Assembly: GCA_029243145.1 (NCBI GenBank)
Contig: JAQWSQ010000031.1
Coordinates: 1 to 54,038, forward strand
From: Planctomycetaceae bacterium
Lineage (GTDB): Bacteria; Planctomycetota; Planctomycetia; Planctomycetales; Planctomycetaceae
DNA length: 54,038 nt
Direction of reading: 5' to 3'
Below, piece after piece: positions 29,701 through 41,003 of the stretch. Under the pieces are notes generated by a model. It was not told where the DNA came from, did not search any database, and saw only the letters and a program-made list of their open reading frames with translations. Numbering within the stretch: position 1 is the first letter of the stretch; every line of letters begins with the position of its first letter. The position numbers and the translations under genes are program-made.

Positions 29701-29866
29701 GTGACAGTTTGCGAAATATTCCATAGGCATCACGGAAGTTACCTTCGTTCTGGTGCTTGAAGGCCGTTGCCCGTCGGGTGTCGCTCGATGTTTCTTCCGC
29801 AATGAGATACCAACTGCAGAAGACCGTACAACTGACAACGAATGCAGAAATGAGCTTGCGAGACAT
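23702..29866 (-). CDS. Alpha-2-macroglobulin family protein, secreted, with thioester
   Basis: I chose the ATG at 29866 because it begins a clear signal peptide (MSRKLISAFVVSCTVF...); an upstream in-frame ATG gives a His-rich non-signal start. The roughly 2,054-residue protein has a helical TPR-like N-terminal third, then MG-type beta domains (for example FVSDRPIYRPNDNVEYKVWV), a bait-like region with low-complexity Met/Ser/Pro, the domain TAYWTTNVTTNEDGTAEVEF, and PYGCTEQTLNRFLP at about residue 1509, where C-x-E-Q is the thioester motif that traps proteases covalently. A terpenoid-cyclase-like helical domain follows (GGWGWFSGWG). Bacterial homologues usually pair with penicillin-binding protein 1C, but none is adjacent. 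Confidence 0.92.
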   Translation of the reverse strand: MSRKLISAFVVSCTVFCSWYLIAEETSSDTRRATAFKHQNEGNFRDAYGIFRKLSLNEATDPKKVGADLREGVQALQRLNRVAEIDPYLTEFVDLHQDNWRALTSAAQAIRSTPHYGTIITQEYERGNQRGGGEWVSSEKRDRAQALIWLNDARKLITKDDETAAAHEVAGLYRQLSSILMDRGYGRNSWKLQLLTDFETLPDYEDNTVYYGRQNVPLGAPVDAEGNPVYYQLPASFTAAKNDGERYRWCLTEIVRITPSAKWQMKTTWANFLEEQFGAQTMSGHRPVVPVSAATDSEEDEQSSGPYAVHTLTDSETSAQLATGIKRFTLPDEFNFIAIYKEIAAEKNTHQSTAMQILARIYTNRRQYPRAAEMWKLVIAKHGPGPNKHRQQALDQIIGHWCQFEGMGVVAEGQAVELPFRYRNGNEVSFTAKKLDVPQLLEDVKDYIKRVSKGITRPDYQRMNIGNIGYRIVQQDEKKYILETIAEWKLKLDPPTEHRDDLIMVNAPLENAGAYLVTGQMKGGNEIRMVVWVSDLAIVKKRIEGGEMVYVSDSGNGKQVEKANVEFFGYKTDRNDATWSTKFQQFARFTDRDGLLIASNEKVHSNHNWLMIARKGDRFAFYGFDRFYDGGRSNNRPTSPKVYFVSDRPIYRPNDNVEYKVWVRTANYDPDFQDPWKNMEVTLEVINPRGEKIVEKQVTLDQFGGYADELKLEDDAMLGAYQVILRKTNQFHGSGSFRVEEYKKPEYEVTVDAPTEPVQLGEVIPAKISARYFFGAPVTNAKVHYKVTRTKHDSRWFPSHSWDWFYEPGYWWFASEYNWYPGWNKWGCLSPIYPWWGWRQDPPEIVMEDDVEIGPDGTVEIKIDSSLAKAVHGDQDHQYSITAEVVDQSRRTIVGQGNVLVAREPFKVFVWPNRGYYNERETAEFRFKAQTLDQKPVAGKGLAKLFRVHYNKSGKPQETEVEQWELDTDAQGEALLKVKLNSAGQYRLSHVVTDSKGNEIEGAYVFLVRGENFNAADFRFNDLELIADKKEYEPGDKVKLLINTNRIGATVLLFERSSNGVASKPVVIKMTGKSAVHTLDISEADRPNVFVEAITVFNGRVHNVAREIIVPPSGKIVNVEVASEQPEYLPGKNSKLKLKFTDEAGEPFIGSTILTVYDKSIEYISGGSNSRDIREFFWKWRRSFSRNFQSSLQMSSYPLYKNQELPMVQLGVFGNIVDRLVADEKEGFATRDSGLGSRMSKLSAMPTSSPMPATSKMMMEADGAGLGDEIADKNAPGSSGGGQVQPTVRKNFADTAYWTTNVTTNEDGTAEVEFPLPDSLTTWKVRTWTMGKGTEVGEGSTEFITSKNLLVRLQAPRFFTQTDEVILSANVHNYLDTAKEVEVRLELEGSQLKPMDDLVRTVTVAADGETRVDWRVKAVDEGEVTIRIKGLTDEESDAMEMSFPVYVHGILKTESYTGVIRQDANSAKIEMVVPAERRPEQSRLEVRYSPTLAGAMVDALPYMVEFPYGCTEQTLNRFLPTVITQNILKRMDLDLKAIQDKRTNLNAQEIGDDGERAKQWKHWNRNPVFNEDEVSKMVDEGVQRLTQMQLTDGGWGWFSGWGERSWPHTTVTVVHGLQVAKENGVAIVPGTLERGVQWLKRYQDRQIELLKTGDLKTEQRKKKPYKTKADNLDAFIYMALVDAGIVDDRMDDYLYRDRIGLALYAKSLYGLALHKQKSAARLEMIIRNIDQFLVQDEENETAYLNDEVSGWWYWYGSSIESNSFYLKLLTRTEPKGVKASRLVKYLLNNRKHSTYWNSTRDTAYAIEALAEYLVASGEDKPDMTIEVWLDGKKRKEVAVTGEDLFTFDNKFVLTGDDIESGPHTLELKRKGKGPLYYNAYLTNFTLEDFITKAGLEVKVERKYYKLTRDDRDGKVVGSSGQVVSQQEERYIKEELVNLAELTSGDLVEVELIIESKNDYEYLIFEDFKAAGFEPVTLTSGYANDSIRSYREFRDEKVAIFVRALPRGKHSVSYRLRAEIPGKFSALPAQAEAMYAPELRANSDEIKLRIVDAEE

Positions 29867-30133
29867 ATCTGAAGGACTTTCCACGAAACTGTGTAAGAAG
29901 CGGGATCGATGGGAGTGATTATGACCGGCTGGGAGAGAATACACCAGATAGGCCTGTTACTTGAGAGGCGATTGATAGGAGTCGAGTTCCCATGAATTTA
30001 TGATTTCGAGTGATTTCCGGCAATTCTGGCCATCAATCCGTCAACCTCATCGAGATGAGGCATGTCTTCAACTCTCTCGACTGATAAAATAATAATGTTT
30101 TCTCACTGCACCGAGTTCTGAAAGCTGACGGCC

Positions 30134-31567
30134 ATGACATTCGAATGGGGATTATTCATCACGGCGCTGGGATATCTGGCGACGCTGGTGCTGATTCCCT
30201 TTGTGCTACTCACCCCCAAACGTCATTCGGTCTCTTCAGTGGTCTGGATTCTGACTATCTTGACCATCCCAATTTTCGGAGGACTCCTCTTCCTTTTGTT
30301 TGGCATCAATCGCCTGACTCGACATGCCGAACAGAAGAGACGAGCCACAGCGCAACTTCATCGCCTGTTGCCCGAATTGCATGCTTCCACACACACCGTC
30401 TCTGCAGATGACCCACCTCTCTATAGGCACTTGATGAAACTTTCCAACCGTTTGACGAAACAGCGTCCGATGAACGGCAATCGGGTCGAAGTTTTGAGCG
30501 ATACGAATCGCACATTTGGATTGATTCAGGAAGCGATTCGCGATGCCAAGGAAACGATTCATCTCGAATATTACATTTGGCAACCCGATCAAACGGGAAT
30601 ACAATTGCGCGATCTTTTAATCAAGAAAGCCAAGGAAGGGATTCGCGTTCGATTTCTGTATGACGGCGTCGGATCGTGGTGGCTGGGTAAACGCTTTCTG
30701 ACACCCATGATTGAGGCGGGTATTGAGGTCGCCGGATTCTTGCCGGGCTCTTCGTTTCGAGAGCGTTGGTCGCTGAATCTGCGAAACCATCGAAAGATCA
30801 TTGTGGTTGACGGGAAGATCGGCTTTACAGGTGGTATGAATATTGGTGATGAATATTTGGGGCGCGATCCTCAAGTCGGTTTTTGGCGGGATACTCATCT
30901 ACGGATTGAAGGGGCTTGTGTGCTGCAATTGCAGGCGATCTTTTCGGAAGATTGGTACTATGCCACCGGCGTCGAACTGACCGATGAATCATTGTTTCCC
31001 AAGCCTCACGCCGAAGGGAATACGCTCGCTCAAGTGTTGGCCGGTGAGCCTCGGGGAGCACAAGATATTTTTTACACACTGCTGTTTTCCGCAATCACCG
31101 CTGCCAACGAAAGTGTGACCTTGACGACTTCCTATTTCGTGCCACCGGTGGCCTTGGCGGTGGCTCTTGAAACGGCAGCGCTCTCCGGTGTCAAAGTCCG
31201 ATTGTTACTTCCGCGTCGTTCGGCTCATCAATGGACGGTTTGGGCGGCGAGATCTTATTACCGATCATTGCTCGAAGCGGGTGTCCGCATTTACGAGTAC
31301 ACTCGTGGACAGCTTCATCCCAAAACGATTGTCGTGGATGGAATTTGGTCGCTAGTCGGCACACCGAATATTGACACTCGTTCGTTGGAACTGAATTTTG
31401 AAGTGGCGGTGGCTGCCTACGACCGACGTATTTGCGATGTGCTCGAACATGAATTCGAACAAGATCTCGAATGGGCCGAAGAAATTTTTCTGACAGAATG
31501 GAACGAACGTTCTCGCGGGACTCGCTTAGTCCAAAACTTCTGCCGGCTGTTTGCGCCGGTTATGTGA
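30134..31567 (+). CDS. cls: Cardiolipin synthase (phospholipase D superfamily)
   Basis: The 477-residue protein starts with two membrane helices (residues about 5-25 and 35-55) typical of bacterial Cls, followed by two PLD domains with HxK motifs at His219 (HRKIIVVDGKIGFTGG) and His395 (HPKTIVVDGIWSLVGTPN). These two histidines form the phosphatidyl-enzyme intermediate that joins two phosphatidylglycerols, or PG with another donor, to cardiolipin at the inner membrane. The transcript ends at a strong bidirectional hairpin just after the stop. Confidence 0.93.
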   Translation: MTFEWGLFITALGYLATLVLIPFVLLTPKRHSVSSVVWILTILTIPIFGGLLFLLFGINRLTRHAEQKRRATAQLHRLLPELHASTHTVSADDPPLYRHLMKLSNRLTKQRPMNGNRVEVLSDTNRTFGLIQEAIRDAKETIHLEYYIWQPDQTGIQLRDLLIKKAKEGIRVRFLYDGVGSWWLGKRFLTPMIEAGIEVAGFLPGSSFRERWSLNLRNHRKIIVVDGKIGFTGGMNIGDEYLGRDPQVGFWRDTHLRIEGACVLQLQAIFSEDWYYATGVELTDESLFPKPHAEGNTLAQVLAGEPRGAQDIFYTLLFSAITAANESVTLTTSYFVPPVALAVALETAALSGVKVRLLLPRRSAHQWTVWAARSYYRSLLEAGVRIYEYTRGQLHPKTIVVDGIWSLVGTPNIDTRSLELNFEVAVAAYDRRICDVLEHEFEQDLEWAEEIFLTEWNERSRGTRLVQNFCRLFAPVM

Positions 31568-31582
31568 GAAATGCACAATAAA

Positions 31583-31618
31583 AAAACCTCGTGAAGGTGT
31601 TGACCATCACGAGGTTTT
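31583..31618. terminator. Bidirectional rho-independent terminator
   Basis: AAAACCTCGTGA (31583-31594) pairs perfectly with TCACGAGGTTTT (31607-31618) around a 12-base loop. A-tracts on one side and T-tracts on the other let it serve the convergent cls and DUF4912 genes. Confidence 0.85.
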
Positions 31619-31646
31619 GAATCAATCAATTTTATCATACCTGCAA

Positions 31647-32654
31647 TCAGGGAGTCATTTCGTCCCGCAATTGAGGTTCGAGTTCTTTGGTGTTTCTCTC
31701 GATGGCCATCACAATTGTGCGAATTTCCGAGCCATCAGGAGTTGCCGTGACTGCGGGAATCACTTGTCGACCGTTGGGCAGGTGAAAGCGTACTGAAAAT
31801 TTGCCATCTTTGTTAACAGGGACATCTTCGCCCATCAAGGTGAATGGGCAACGCGGATCAGTCGATCCATAAACAATCAGTTCGGCATCCAATTGGAACG
31901 GGAAGTCTCGGGTGCCGTCGATTCGACCACCTTCGTTGGCGCGTTCTTCAAGAAACGCAAAAGGAGTTGCTCGTGTGTCGTGGATCTCACGGATATGGAA
32001 CTCTTCAGGGTTCTCCGATTCGTCACTTCCCAAAGAGACTTTGCCGCTAGTTCCCGGGCTTGGTGTGGCAATTTTGTTAGAACGAGCCATGCCGAAGAAC
32101 TCACCTTTCGGTGAGGTGTAGCCAATCTCCAGTTTGAGTTGCTGGGCAGGCTCTTCAACAGGGATAAACCAATGGTCAACTTGACCGTGAATTTTGATGT
32201 CTTTGATGTGCGATTTGGCATTGGTACCAAGATCTTTATGAGTGACATCGTAGACTCTGATAATTGGGTAAGCGCGATGCCATTCTGATCCCATCGCGGC
32301 TTCGATGCGATTGATCATATCGGATGTGACTTCCCACTGAGCCATAATCCACCAAGGATCGCAGGCTTGCACGACCAATTTGTCACGCCGACTTCCAGCA
32401 GGAGCACCATTCAGAATCCGACGTTTATTGGGGTTTTCAGAAGCCAGCCGACGACGCGGTTTACTCGGTTTCGAGGTCTCTTCGCTCTTGGGTTCTGGCT
32501 TTTGTGATCGTGAATTTTTTCGATCGGCATGAATCTCGAGGAGAGCTTCAATCAGCTGATTTTTTTTCATTCCATGCCAACCGCTGACCTGCTTTTTCTT
32601 GGCCATTTCGGCAAGCTCTTTGCGAGTGCGAACTTTCAGCTTTTCAAACGTCAT
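31647..32654 (-). CDS. DUF4912 protein with N-terminal Rho-N/SAP-like domain
   Basis: The 335-residue protein starts with LKVRTRKELAEMAKKKQVSG and NQLIEALLE, a Rho-N/SAP-type helix-extended-loop-helix that binds nucleic acid, followed by a basic Ser/Pro/Lys linker (residues about 45-90), then the DUF4912 core (VVQACDPWWIMAQWEV, IIRVYDVTH, WFIPVEEPAQQLKLEIGY). The C-terminal third is a separate beta-rich domain (ELIVYGSTDPRCPFTLMG). DUF4912 has no defined function; the arrangement suggests a DNA/RNA tether. No signal peptide is seen. Confidence 0.8.
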   Translation of the reverse strand: MTFEKLKVRTRKELAEMAKKKQVSGWHGMKKNQLIEALLEIHADRKNSRSQKPEPKSEETSKPSKPRRRLASENPNKRRILNGAPAGSRRDKLVVQACDPWWIMAQWEVTSDMINRIEAAMGSEWHRAYPIIRVYDVTHKDLGTNAKSHIKDIKIHGQVDHWFIPVEEPAQQLKLEIGYTSPKGEFFGMARSNKIATPSPGTSGKVSLGSDESENPEEFHIREIHDTRATPFAFLEERANEGGRIDGTRDFPFQLDAELIVYGSTDPRCPFTLMGEDVPVNKDGKFSVRFHLPNGRQVIPAVTATPDGSEIRTIVMAIERNTKELEPQLRDEMTP

Positions 32655-33418
32655 CTCGGGTTCTCCAACGGGTTTCGTTCAGGCGATATGATTACTCGTC
32701 CAAAAAAATCCGTCTTCCCTGACGTTTCTTCAACTGTGTGTAGAAGTGATACGTTTGTTTGCCTCAGTAACACTGAGAGAAAAAGGCGAAATCACAGCGG
32801 TCAATTTGAGGTGAGTAATCTTTTCGACTGATATTTAAGTGCGCGGATGTCAATTAGGGAGGGTGGTGTGTTCTGTTATTCTCATCCCTAAGAACCGGAC
32901 CACAAAAGCGTGACCAGTCAAAACAGCTCCATCACTGGACCCCTTGTATCGATGGTCACTCGGAGATTCAACATCATTCTGACACAAGAGGCGTTGCGAG
33001 TTTGATGCGTCGACATAAGACATATGATGTCAGTGGTTTATGGATCTGGATATTATCCCGCATAATGATTAGCAAGCTAATGATGAGGGTGGCTCGGGCG
33101 TCATGGAAGGGTTTGGATTGACCTCATCAGGATCCGAAGGATGCTTGCTCCTGGTGTCAATTTGATGAGAGGTATCCTCAATTCGGATCACTTTCGCGAC
33201 GCGTGTCCAGTGGGGCGATCGCAGAACTCGATTCCTCAGCACTGGGAAAACGACCACTCAGCTTTGAGAAATTGAAAATCTCCTCTACTCACTGCTTTGA
33301 CGTAGGTTACCCCAAGTTTTACCTTGATCGGCGAGTTACCCAGTGTGCCACTGGCAGACATGCAGGTTTCGGGGTTGAGAAATTCTGGTGACACGCCACT
33401 TACGGTGTTGGAGTTGCA
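32655..33418. other. Long non-coding stretch upstream of ATP synthase operon
   Basis: About 760 bases without a convincing gene. It holds a short hairpin CTCAG/CTGAG (32763-32777) and ATTAGC-AA-GCTAAT (33068-33081). It should carry the ATP synthase promoter and leader and, at its left end, the DUF4912 gene promoter. No tRNA-like fold or recognisable riboswitch was found, but a leader RNA cannot be excluded. Confidence 0.5.
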
Positions 33419-33652
33419 ATGAATAAATCATCCCGATCTTCGGCTGCAGAGGCTTATCATTGGGTTTCGATAGTGACGACAGTCACCTTAGAGATGGTGC
33501 TTCCCGCCTATGGAGGATCCTTGCTCGACAAGCGTTGGTCGACAGGTTCTGCTTTGGTGACGACGGGAGCCTGTTTGGGGATGTTAGTCGCAATCACACA
33601 CTTACTACAATTGACGAAAAAACCGCCCTCCGGCAACAAGAAATCTTCCTGA
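33419..33652 (+). CDS. atpZ: AtpZ/AtpI-type small membrane subunit of ATP synthase operon
   Basis: The 77-residue protein has two membrane helices (residues about 16-34 and 45-63) separated by a short loop GSLLDKRWSTGS that matches the AtpZ consensus (G-x-W/L-D-K-R-F/W). AtpZ/AtpI proteins help assemble the c-ring or import Mg2+ for the ATP synthase. First gene of the operon; the next gene begins within five bases of its stop. Confidence 0.7.
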   Translation: MNKSSRSSAAEAYHWVSIVTTVTLEMVLPAYGGSLLDKRWSTGSALVTTGACLGMLVAITHLLQLTKKPPSGNKKSS

Positions 33653-33656
33653 CTTG

Positions 33657-34067
33657 ATGCAATTGACCATGTCTCACAACTCACTCAACACGGCGTTTCG
33701 TCGAATGGGCTTCATGCTGCTTGCAGCGTGTGGGTTTTGGTTGTTGTTTGCTGGGCCTGCATATTGGTCAAGAGGTACGTTGGCGTTAGAGGGATTAACT
33801 TATGCGAGTTTGCTTTGTTTGGTTCCCGGTTGGGTGGTAGTCTATGTGACTGCTCGCTATCCTGATTCGGGTTCGCAGGCAACGGCTGTCATCATGGGCA
33901 CCGGTTTGCGGATGGCTTTTGTTTTGGTAGGCATGGTGACATTGAGAGGCTTGCGTCCAGAATTTGGGCATTATGAGTTTCAGTTATGGCTCATTTTGTT
34001 TTACATGGCGTTCTTGTTTCTCGAAACTCTCATGTTAGTGAAACAAAGTAATAACACGGTCGAATAA
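33657..34067 (+). CDS. atpI: AtpI-like four-helix membrane protein (ATP synthase protein I)
   Basis: A roughly 136-residue protein with four hydrophobic helices (GFMLLAACGFWLLFAG, LTYASLLCLVPGWVVVYV, ATAVIMGTGLRMAFVLVGMV, WLILFYMAFLFLETLML). The helix spacing and position between atpZ and atpB fit AtpI, the c-ring assembly factor. Sequence conservation is weak, so the call relies mostly on synteny. Starts at 33657 or 33669 are both possible, and neither has a strong ribosome site. Confidence 0.65.
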   Translation: MQLTMSHNSLNTAFRRMGFMLLAACGFWLLFAGPAYWSRGTLALEGLTYASLLCLVPGWVVVYVTARYPDSGSQATAVIMGTGLRMAFVLVGMVTLRGLRPEFGHYEFQLWLILFYMAFLFLETLMLVKQSNNTVE

Positions 34068-34088
34068 AGAAATAGGCTAAGAGCAAGA

Positions 34089-35108
34089 ATGGGAATTTCC
34101 GGCTTCGGTATGACGATTTTGGCTGCCAGCGATCACTACGATCCCGTGCACCACATTGAAGATGCTACCGAACTCCATCTCCCTTTTGGGATCCATGTCC
34201 CCGTTGACATCATACCTGGGGGTTTTGAACTCACAAAGTTCATGATCCTGCAGTTGGTTGCCTTTGGACTGACGGTTTGGATTTTTCGAGGGCTAGCTGC
34301 CAGAGTTGCCAGCGGACAACCTGTTAAGGGTCGTTGGTGGAATTTCTGGGAGATGCTTGCACTCTTTGTCAGAGACGAGATTGTTCGACCCACGATTGGT
34401 GACCATGACCACGGGCATGGTGATCACGAAGAGCACGACTACAGCGCTTCTGAAACAGCTCACATGGAAGCTGTTGAAAAAGAAGTCACGGGGCATGATG
34501 AGTCCTATCAAGAGAAGGGGGCTGATCTCTCGCACATGACAGAGGATTTGACATTATCTGTCAAAGTCGGACACCCGGCAGATAAGTACCTGCCATTCAT
34601 TTGGTCGTGCTTCTTCTATGTGCTGTTTTGTAATTTATTAGGAGCAATTCCTTTTCTGGGTTCCGCCACGGGTGATATCAATGTGACCGGGGCTTTGGCA
34701 TTTGTGGTGTTTGGTTTTGTTTTGGCCTATGGCTCCAAGGAGTTGGGGGTTGTTGGTTTTTGGGGAAACTTATGTCCTTCGATGGACTTACCGTTTGTGC
34801 TGGCGATCATCTTGAAGCCCTCGATTTGGGCTATTGAATTGCTTGGGTTGTTTATCAAACATGGTGTGTTGGCGGTTCGGCTTTATGCGAATATTATGGC
34901 CGGCCATATGGTTTTGGCTGTGATTCTCGGGTTTATTTTCCAGGCCGCTCACGCCGAGCGGGAGTGGCTCTGGTGGGTTGTAACGCCGGCCAGCATTCTG
35001 GGGCAAGTCGCCATTGGGATGTTGGAGTTGTTTGTCGCTTTTTTGCAAGCATACGTGTTTGCATTTCTTGCGACGTTGTTTATCGGTGCTGCGGTACACG
35101 AACATTGA
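34089..35108 (+). CDS. atpB: F1Fo ATP synthase subunit a
   Basis: The 339-residue protein has the subunit-a core: helix 1 (FMILQLVAFGLTVWIF), LPFIWSCFFYVLFCNLLGAIP, and the essential arginine helix FIKHGVLAVRLYANIMAGHMVLA, where Arg in VRLYAN faces the c-ring proton site, plus a final AFLQAYVFAFLATLFIGAAVHEH. Between helix 1 and helix 2 lies an insert of about 80 residues rich in His, Asp and Glu (HDHGHGDHEEHD and following), which makes the protein longer than the usual 240-270 residues. It would face the cytoplasm in the standard topology. Confidence 0.95.
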   Translation: MGISGFGMTILAASDHYDPVHHIEDATELHLPFGIHVPVDIIPGGFELTKFMILQLVAFGLTVWIFRGLAARVASGQPVKGRWWNFWEMLALFVRDEIVRPTIGDHDHGHGDHEEHDYSASETAHMEAVEKEVTGHDESYQEKGADLSHMTEDLTLSVKVGHPADKYLPFIWSCFFYVLFCNLLGAIPFLGSATGDINVTGALAFVVFGFVLAYGSKELGVVGFWGNLCPSMDLPFVLAIILKPSIWAIELLGLFIKHGVLAVRLYANIMAGHMVLAVILGFIFQAAHAEREWLWWVVTPASILGQVAIGMLELFVAFLQAYVFAFLATLFIGAAVHEH

Positions 35109-35222
35109 ATTTTAAGACATCCGCATTCGTTCCGTTGTGGGGCGGTCGGTCAGAGTTAATAGTCCTTGGTTTAAGGCTCCCAAAAGCGGAGTCCCTAACA
35201 AAGTAACAGAGGAGAACTTAAC

Positions 35223-35531
35223 GTGAGTTACTGTTTTCGAGTCCTTGTGATGGCGATGAGTGTTTGTGTTGCCATGTCTCTCCCGGCGTTTGCTGCGGGT
35301 GAGGGTGGCGTTCACTTTTCTGGTGCGTTTGGCGCGGCGTTGACAATTATTGGTGCTGGTTACGGCATTGGTAAAATTGGCAGTGCTGCTGTCGATGGTA
35401 TGGCACGCCAGCCAGAAGTTGCGGGTCAGATTCAGACAGCAATGATTATTGCTGCTGCTCTGATTGAAGGGGTAACCTTCTACGCACTAATCGTCTGTGG
35501 TGGTAGTAACGAAACTTACTTCGCCCAATAA
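35223..35531 (+). CDS. atpE: F1Fo ATP synthase subunit c
   Basis: The 102-residue protein begins with GTG preceded by AGAGGAGA. It has an N-terminal signal-like segment (VLVMAMSVCVAMSLPAFA) that is probably removed, then the two-helix hairpin with GAGYGIGKIGSAAVDGMARQPE and AMIIAAALIEGVTFYALIV. Glu in ALIEGV is the ion-carrying carboxylate. The first helix lacks the Gln typical of Na+-binding rings, so H+ coupling is more likely. Confidence 0.95.
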   Translation: MSYCFRVLVMAMSVCVAMSLPAFAAGEGGVHFSGAFGAALTIIGAGYGIGKIGSAAVDGMARQPEVAGQIQTAMIIAAALIEGVTFYALIVCGGSNETYFAQ

Positions 35532-35582
35532 ACTGATTGTTTAATCAGGCTTTATTCCGCCGTAATTAAAGGCAGGGAGTCG

Positions 35583-36311
35583 ATGGTGATTCCAATTCGT
35601 ACGATGATGTCTCTGACATTCGCATGTTTTATTGTGATCGGTATGAGTCAACAAGCGGTTTTTGCCGCTGATGAAACTCCCTCCGAAGCGACAGAAAAGC
35701 ATGACGAGAGTGATGCTTCTCATGAGCATGAGGAGGGTCACGACCATGACGAGTCGAAGGAAGATAGTAAGGGGCACGATCTCGAAGACGATGGTGATCA
35801 TGCCCACGATGAAGAAAAAGGCGGTGGGATGAAGTTCAAGGCAGACACCGCTTTATGGTCGTTAGTGACGTTTGTGGTCTTCGTCTTAGTACTTCGTGTT
35901 TTTGCTTGGGGGCCTCTCACGCAAGGGCTTGATAGTCGCGAAGCTCACTTCCGCAGTCAGTTAGCCGAAGCGGAAGCTGCACGGATTCAGGCCCAGAATA
36001 TGCTCAAAGAGCATGCGGCCAAACTGGAAGCCGTACAGGATGAAGTGAAGGCCATTATCGAAGAAGCCAAGCGGGATGCCGAACATACGAAGAACGACAT
36101 CATCGAAACAGCTCAGAGAGAAGCCAAGGTCACTCAAGATCGTGCGATTCACGAAATCGAACGATCGAAAGATGCGGCTTTGAAAGAACTGTTCGATACG
36201 ATGTCTTCTCAGGTGGCATCGGCCACCGAGCATGTGATCGGCCGATCAATTAATGGTGATGATCAAACTCGATTGATCGATGAAGCGTTGTCTCAGTTCT
36301 CGGGATCATAA
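35583..36311 (+). CDS. atpF: F1Fo ATP synthase subunit b with His/Asp/Glu-rich N-terminal extension
   Basis: The 242-residue protein has a signal peptide (SLTFACFIVIGMSQQAVFA), an extracytoplasmic segment extremely rich in His, Asp and Glu (residues about 33-78, repeats such as HEHEEGHDHDE and DHAHDEEKGGG), one membrane helix (LWSLVTFVVFVLVLRVFAWG) and a long coiled coil (AEAEAARIQAQNMLKEHAAK) forming the peripheral stalk. Ordinary subunit b is about 160 residues and has no signal peptide. The acidic/His segment would lie on the outer face of the membrane next to subunit a. Confidence 0.92.
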   Translation: MVIPIRTMMSLTFACFIVIGMSQQAVFAADETPSEATEKHDESDASHEHEEGHDHDESKEDSKGHDLEDDGDHAHDEEKGGGMKFKADTALWSLVTFVVFVLVLRVFAWGPLTQGLDSREAHFRSQLAEAEAARIQAQNMLKEHAAKLEAVQDEVKAIIEEAKRDAEHTKNDIIETAQREAKVTQDRAIHEIERSKDAALKELFDTMSSQVASATEHVIGRSINGDDQTRLIDEALSQFSGS

Positions 36312-36383
36312 GAAGTATTGTGTCGTTTCGGCGACCTTGTTGTTCTTATGGTTTCTTCCTGAAAGTCAGAAAGTTCATTCAGT

Positions 36384-38511
<2,128 letters not shown>

Positions 38512-38577
38512 ACTTCGCGATCAGATTTGAGAGTTTGTTGATTTCATTTTTATTCACCCTTTGAACTTCGTAATCCT

Positions 38578-39462
38578 ATGGCCAAAGCCCGGGCACTTGT
38601 CAAACGACTGAAATCAGTCAAGAACATCCGGAAGATCACCCGGACTATGGAATTGATCGCCACCGCGCGATTCAAGAAAGCCATGGACCGTGCGACGGAA
38701 GCGGCTGCGTATACGAAGAAGATTTCGGAAATTGTCGCCGATCTCTCGCAAGTGGATCTTAAATTCTCACACCCCCTTTTGGAGCAACGCGAGAACCCCA
38801 AAAAAGTAAACCTGCTCGTGCTGACTTCCAATCGAGGTCTGTGCGGTGGGTACAATGGTGGGGTGTTGCGAAAAGCGGTTCCGCGATTGAGAGAGATTCT
38901 CGACAACGAAGAACAGGAACTGGAAGTCGAAGTCGCCGGTAAACGCGGAATCGCTTTCCTGAAGTTTCAGGGATATGAATTCGATCGAGCTTACACGAAC
39001 TTTGAGGATCAACCAAAGTTCTCTGAGGTCGAGTCGATCGCACAACGATATATTGATGGCTACATCAGCGGTGAGATTGACCGTGTCGAAGTCGCCTACA
39101 CAAAGTTCGAGTCAGCCGGAAAGCAAACGGCGATGCTCGAAACACTCCTGCCCATCGGTGACTTGATCACTGATGGTGGAGACGACGAAGAGGACGGGAG
39201 GAATGTCGATTACGAATTCCTGCCGTCCGCTCAGGAAATTCTGGAAGAGATTGTTCCCGCCGCCTTCAAAGCGCGACTCTTCAAGTGTTTCCTGGATGCC
39301 GCAGTGAGCGAACAGATTGCCCGTATGGTTGCCATGAAAGGCGCCACTGAAAACGCGGGTGACATGATTCGCGACCTGTCCCGAAAATATAACCGCGCCC
39401 GTCAATCGCAGATCACTTCGGAACTTTCCGAAATCATCGGCGGTGCGGCGGCATTGGAATAA
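38578..39462 (+). CDS. atpG: F1Fo ATP synthase subunit gamma
   Basis: The 294-residue protein has the classic ends: N-terminal LVKRLKSVKNIRKITRTMELIATARFKKA and C-terminal MVAMKGATENAGDMIRDLSRKYNRARQSQITSELSEI-type sequence, which form the coiled-coil rotor shaft, with a central Rossmann-like domain (LLVLTSNRGLCGGYN). Canonical length. Confidence 0.96.
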   Translation: MAKARALVKRLKSVKNIRKITRTMELIATARFKKAMDRATEAAAYTKKISEIVADLSQVDLKFSHPLLEQRENPKKVNLLVLTSNRGLCGGYNGGVLRKAVPRLREILDNEEQELEVEVAGKRGIAFLKFQGYEFDRAYTNFEDQPKFSEVESIAQRYIDGYISGEIDRVEVAYTKFESAGKQTAMLETLLPIGDLITDGGDDEEDGRNVDYEFLPSAQEILEEIVPAAFKARLFKCFLDAAVSEQIARMVAMKGATENAGDMIRDLSRKYNRARQSQITSELSEIIGGAAALE

Positions 39463-39468
39463 ACGTAA

Positions 39469-40966
<1,498 letters not shown>

Positions 40967-40968
<2 letters not shown>

Positions 40969-40980
40969 TTAGCAATTGGT
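40967..40980. repeat. AATTAGCAATTGGT dispersed repeat, copy 1
   Basis: This 14-base motif overlaps the atpD stop codon and recurs exactly at 45837-45850, immediately upstream of the ABC-ATPase gene. In both places partly repeated versions (GAATTGAAATTAGG, AATTAGCAA) follow. Confidence 0.5.
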
Positions 40981-41003
40981 GAATTGAAATTAGGTTTTTG
41001 TAG

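Noticed and set aside
32655..33418. Riboswitch or tRNA in the 760-base spacer before the ATP synthase operon
   Set aside because: Only short hairpins could be found; no conserved riboswitch core or cloverleaf is visible.
35223..35531. Na+-coupled ATP synthase c-ring
   Set aside because: The first helix lacks the Gln ligand and the second helix lacks the Ser/Thr directly after the Glu that mark Na+ rings.
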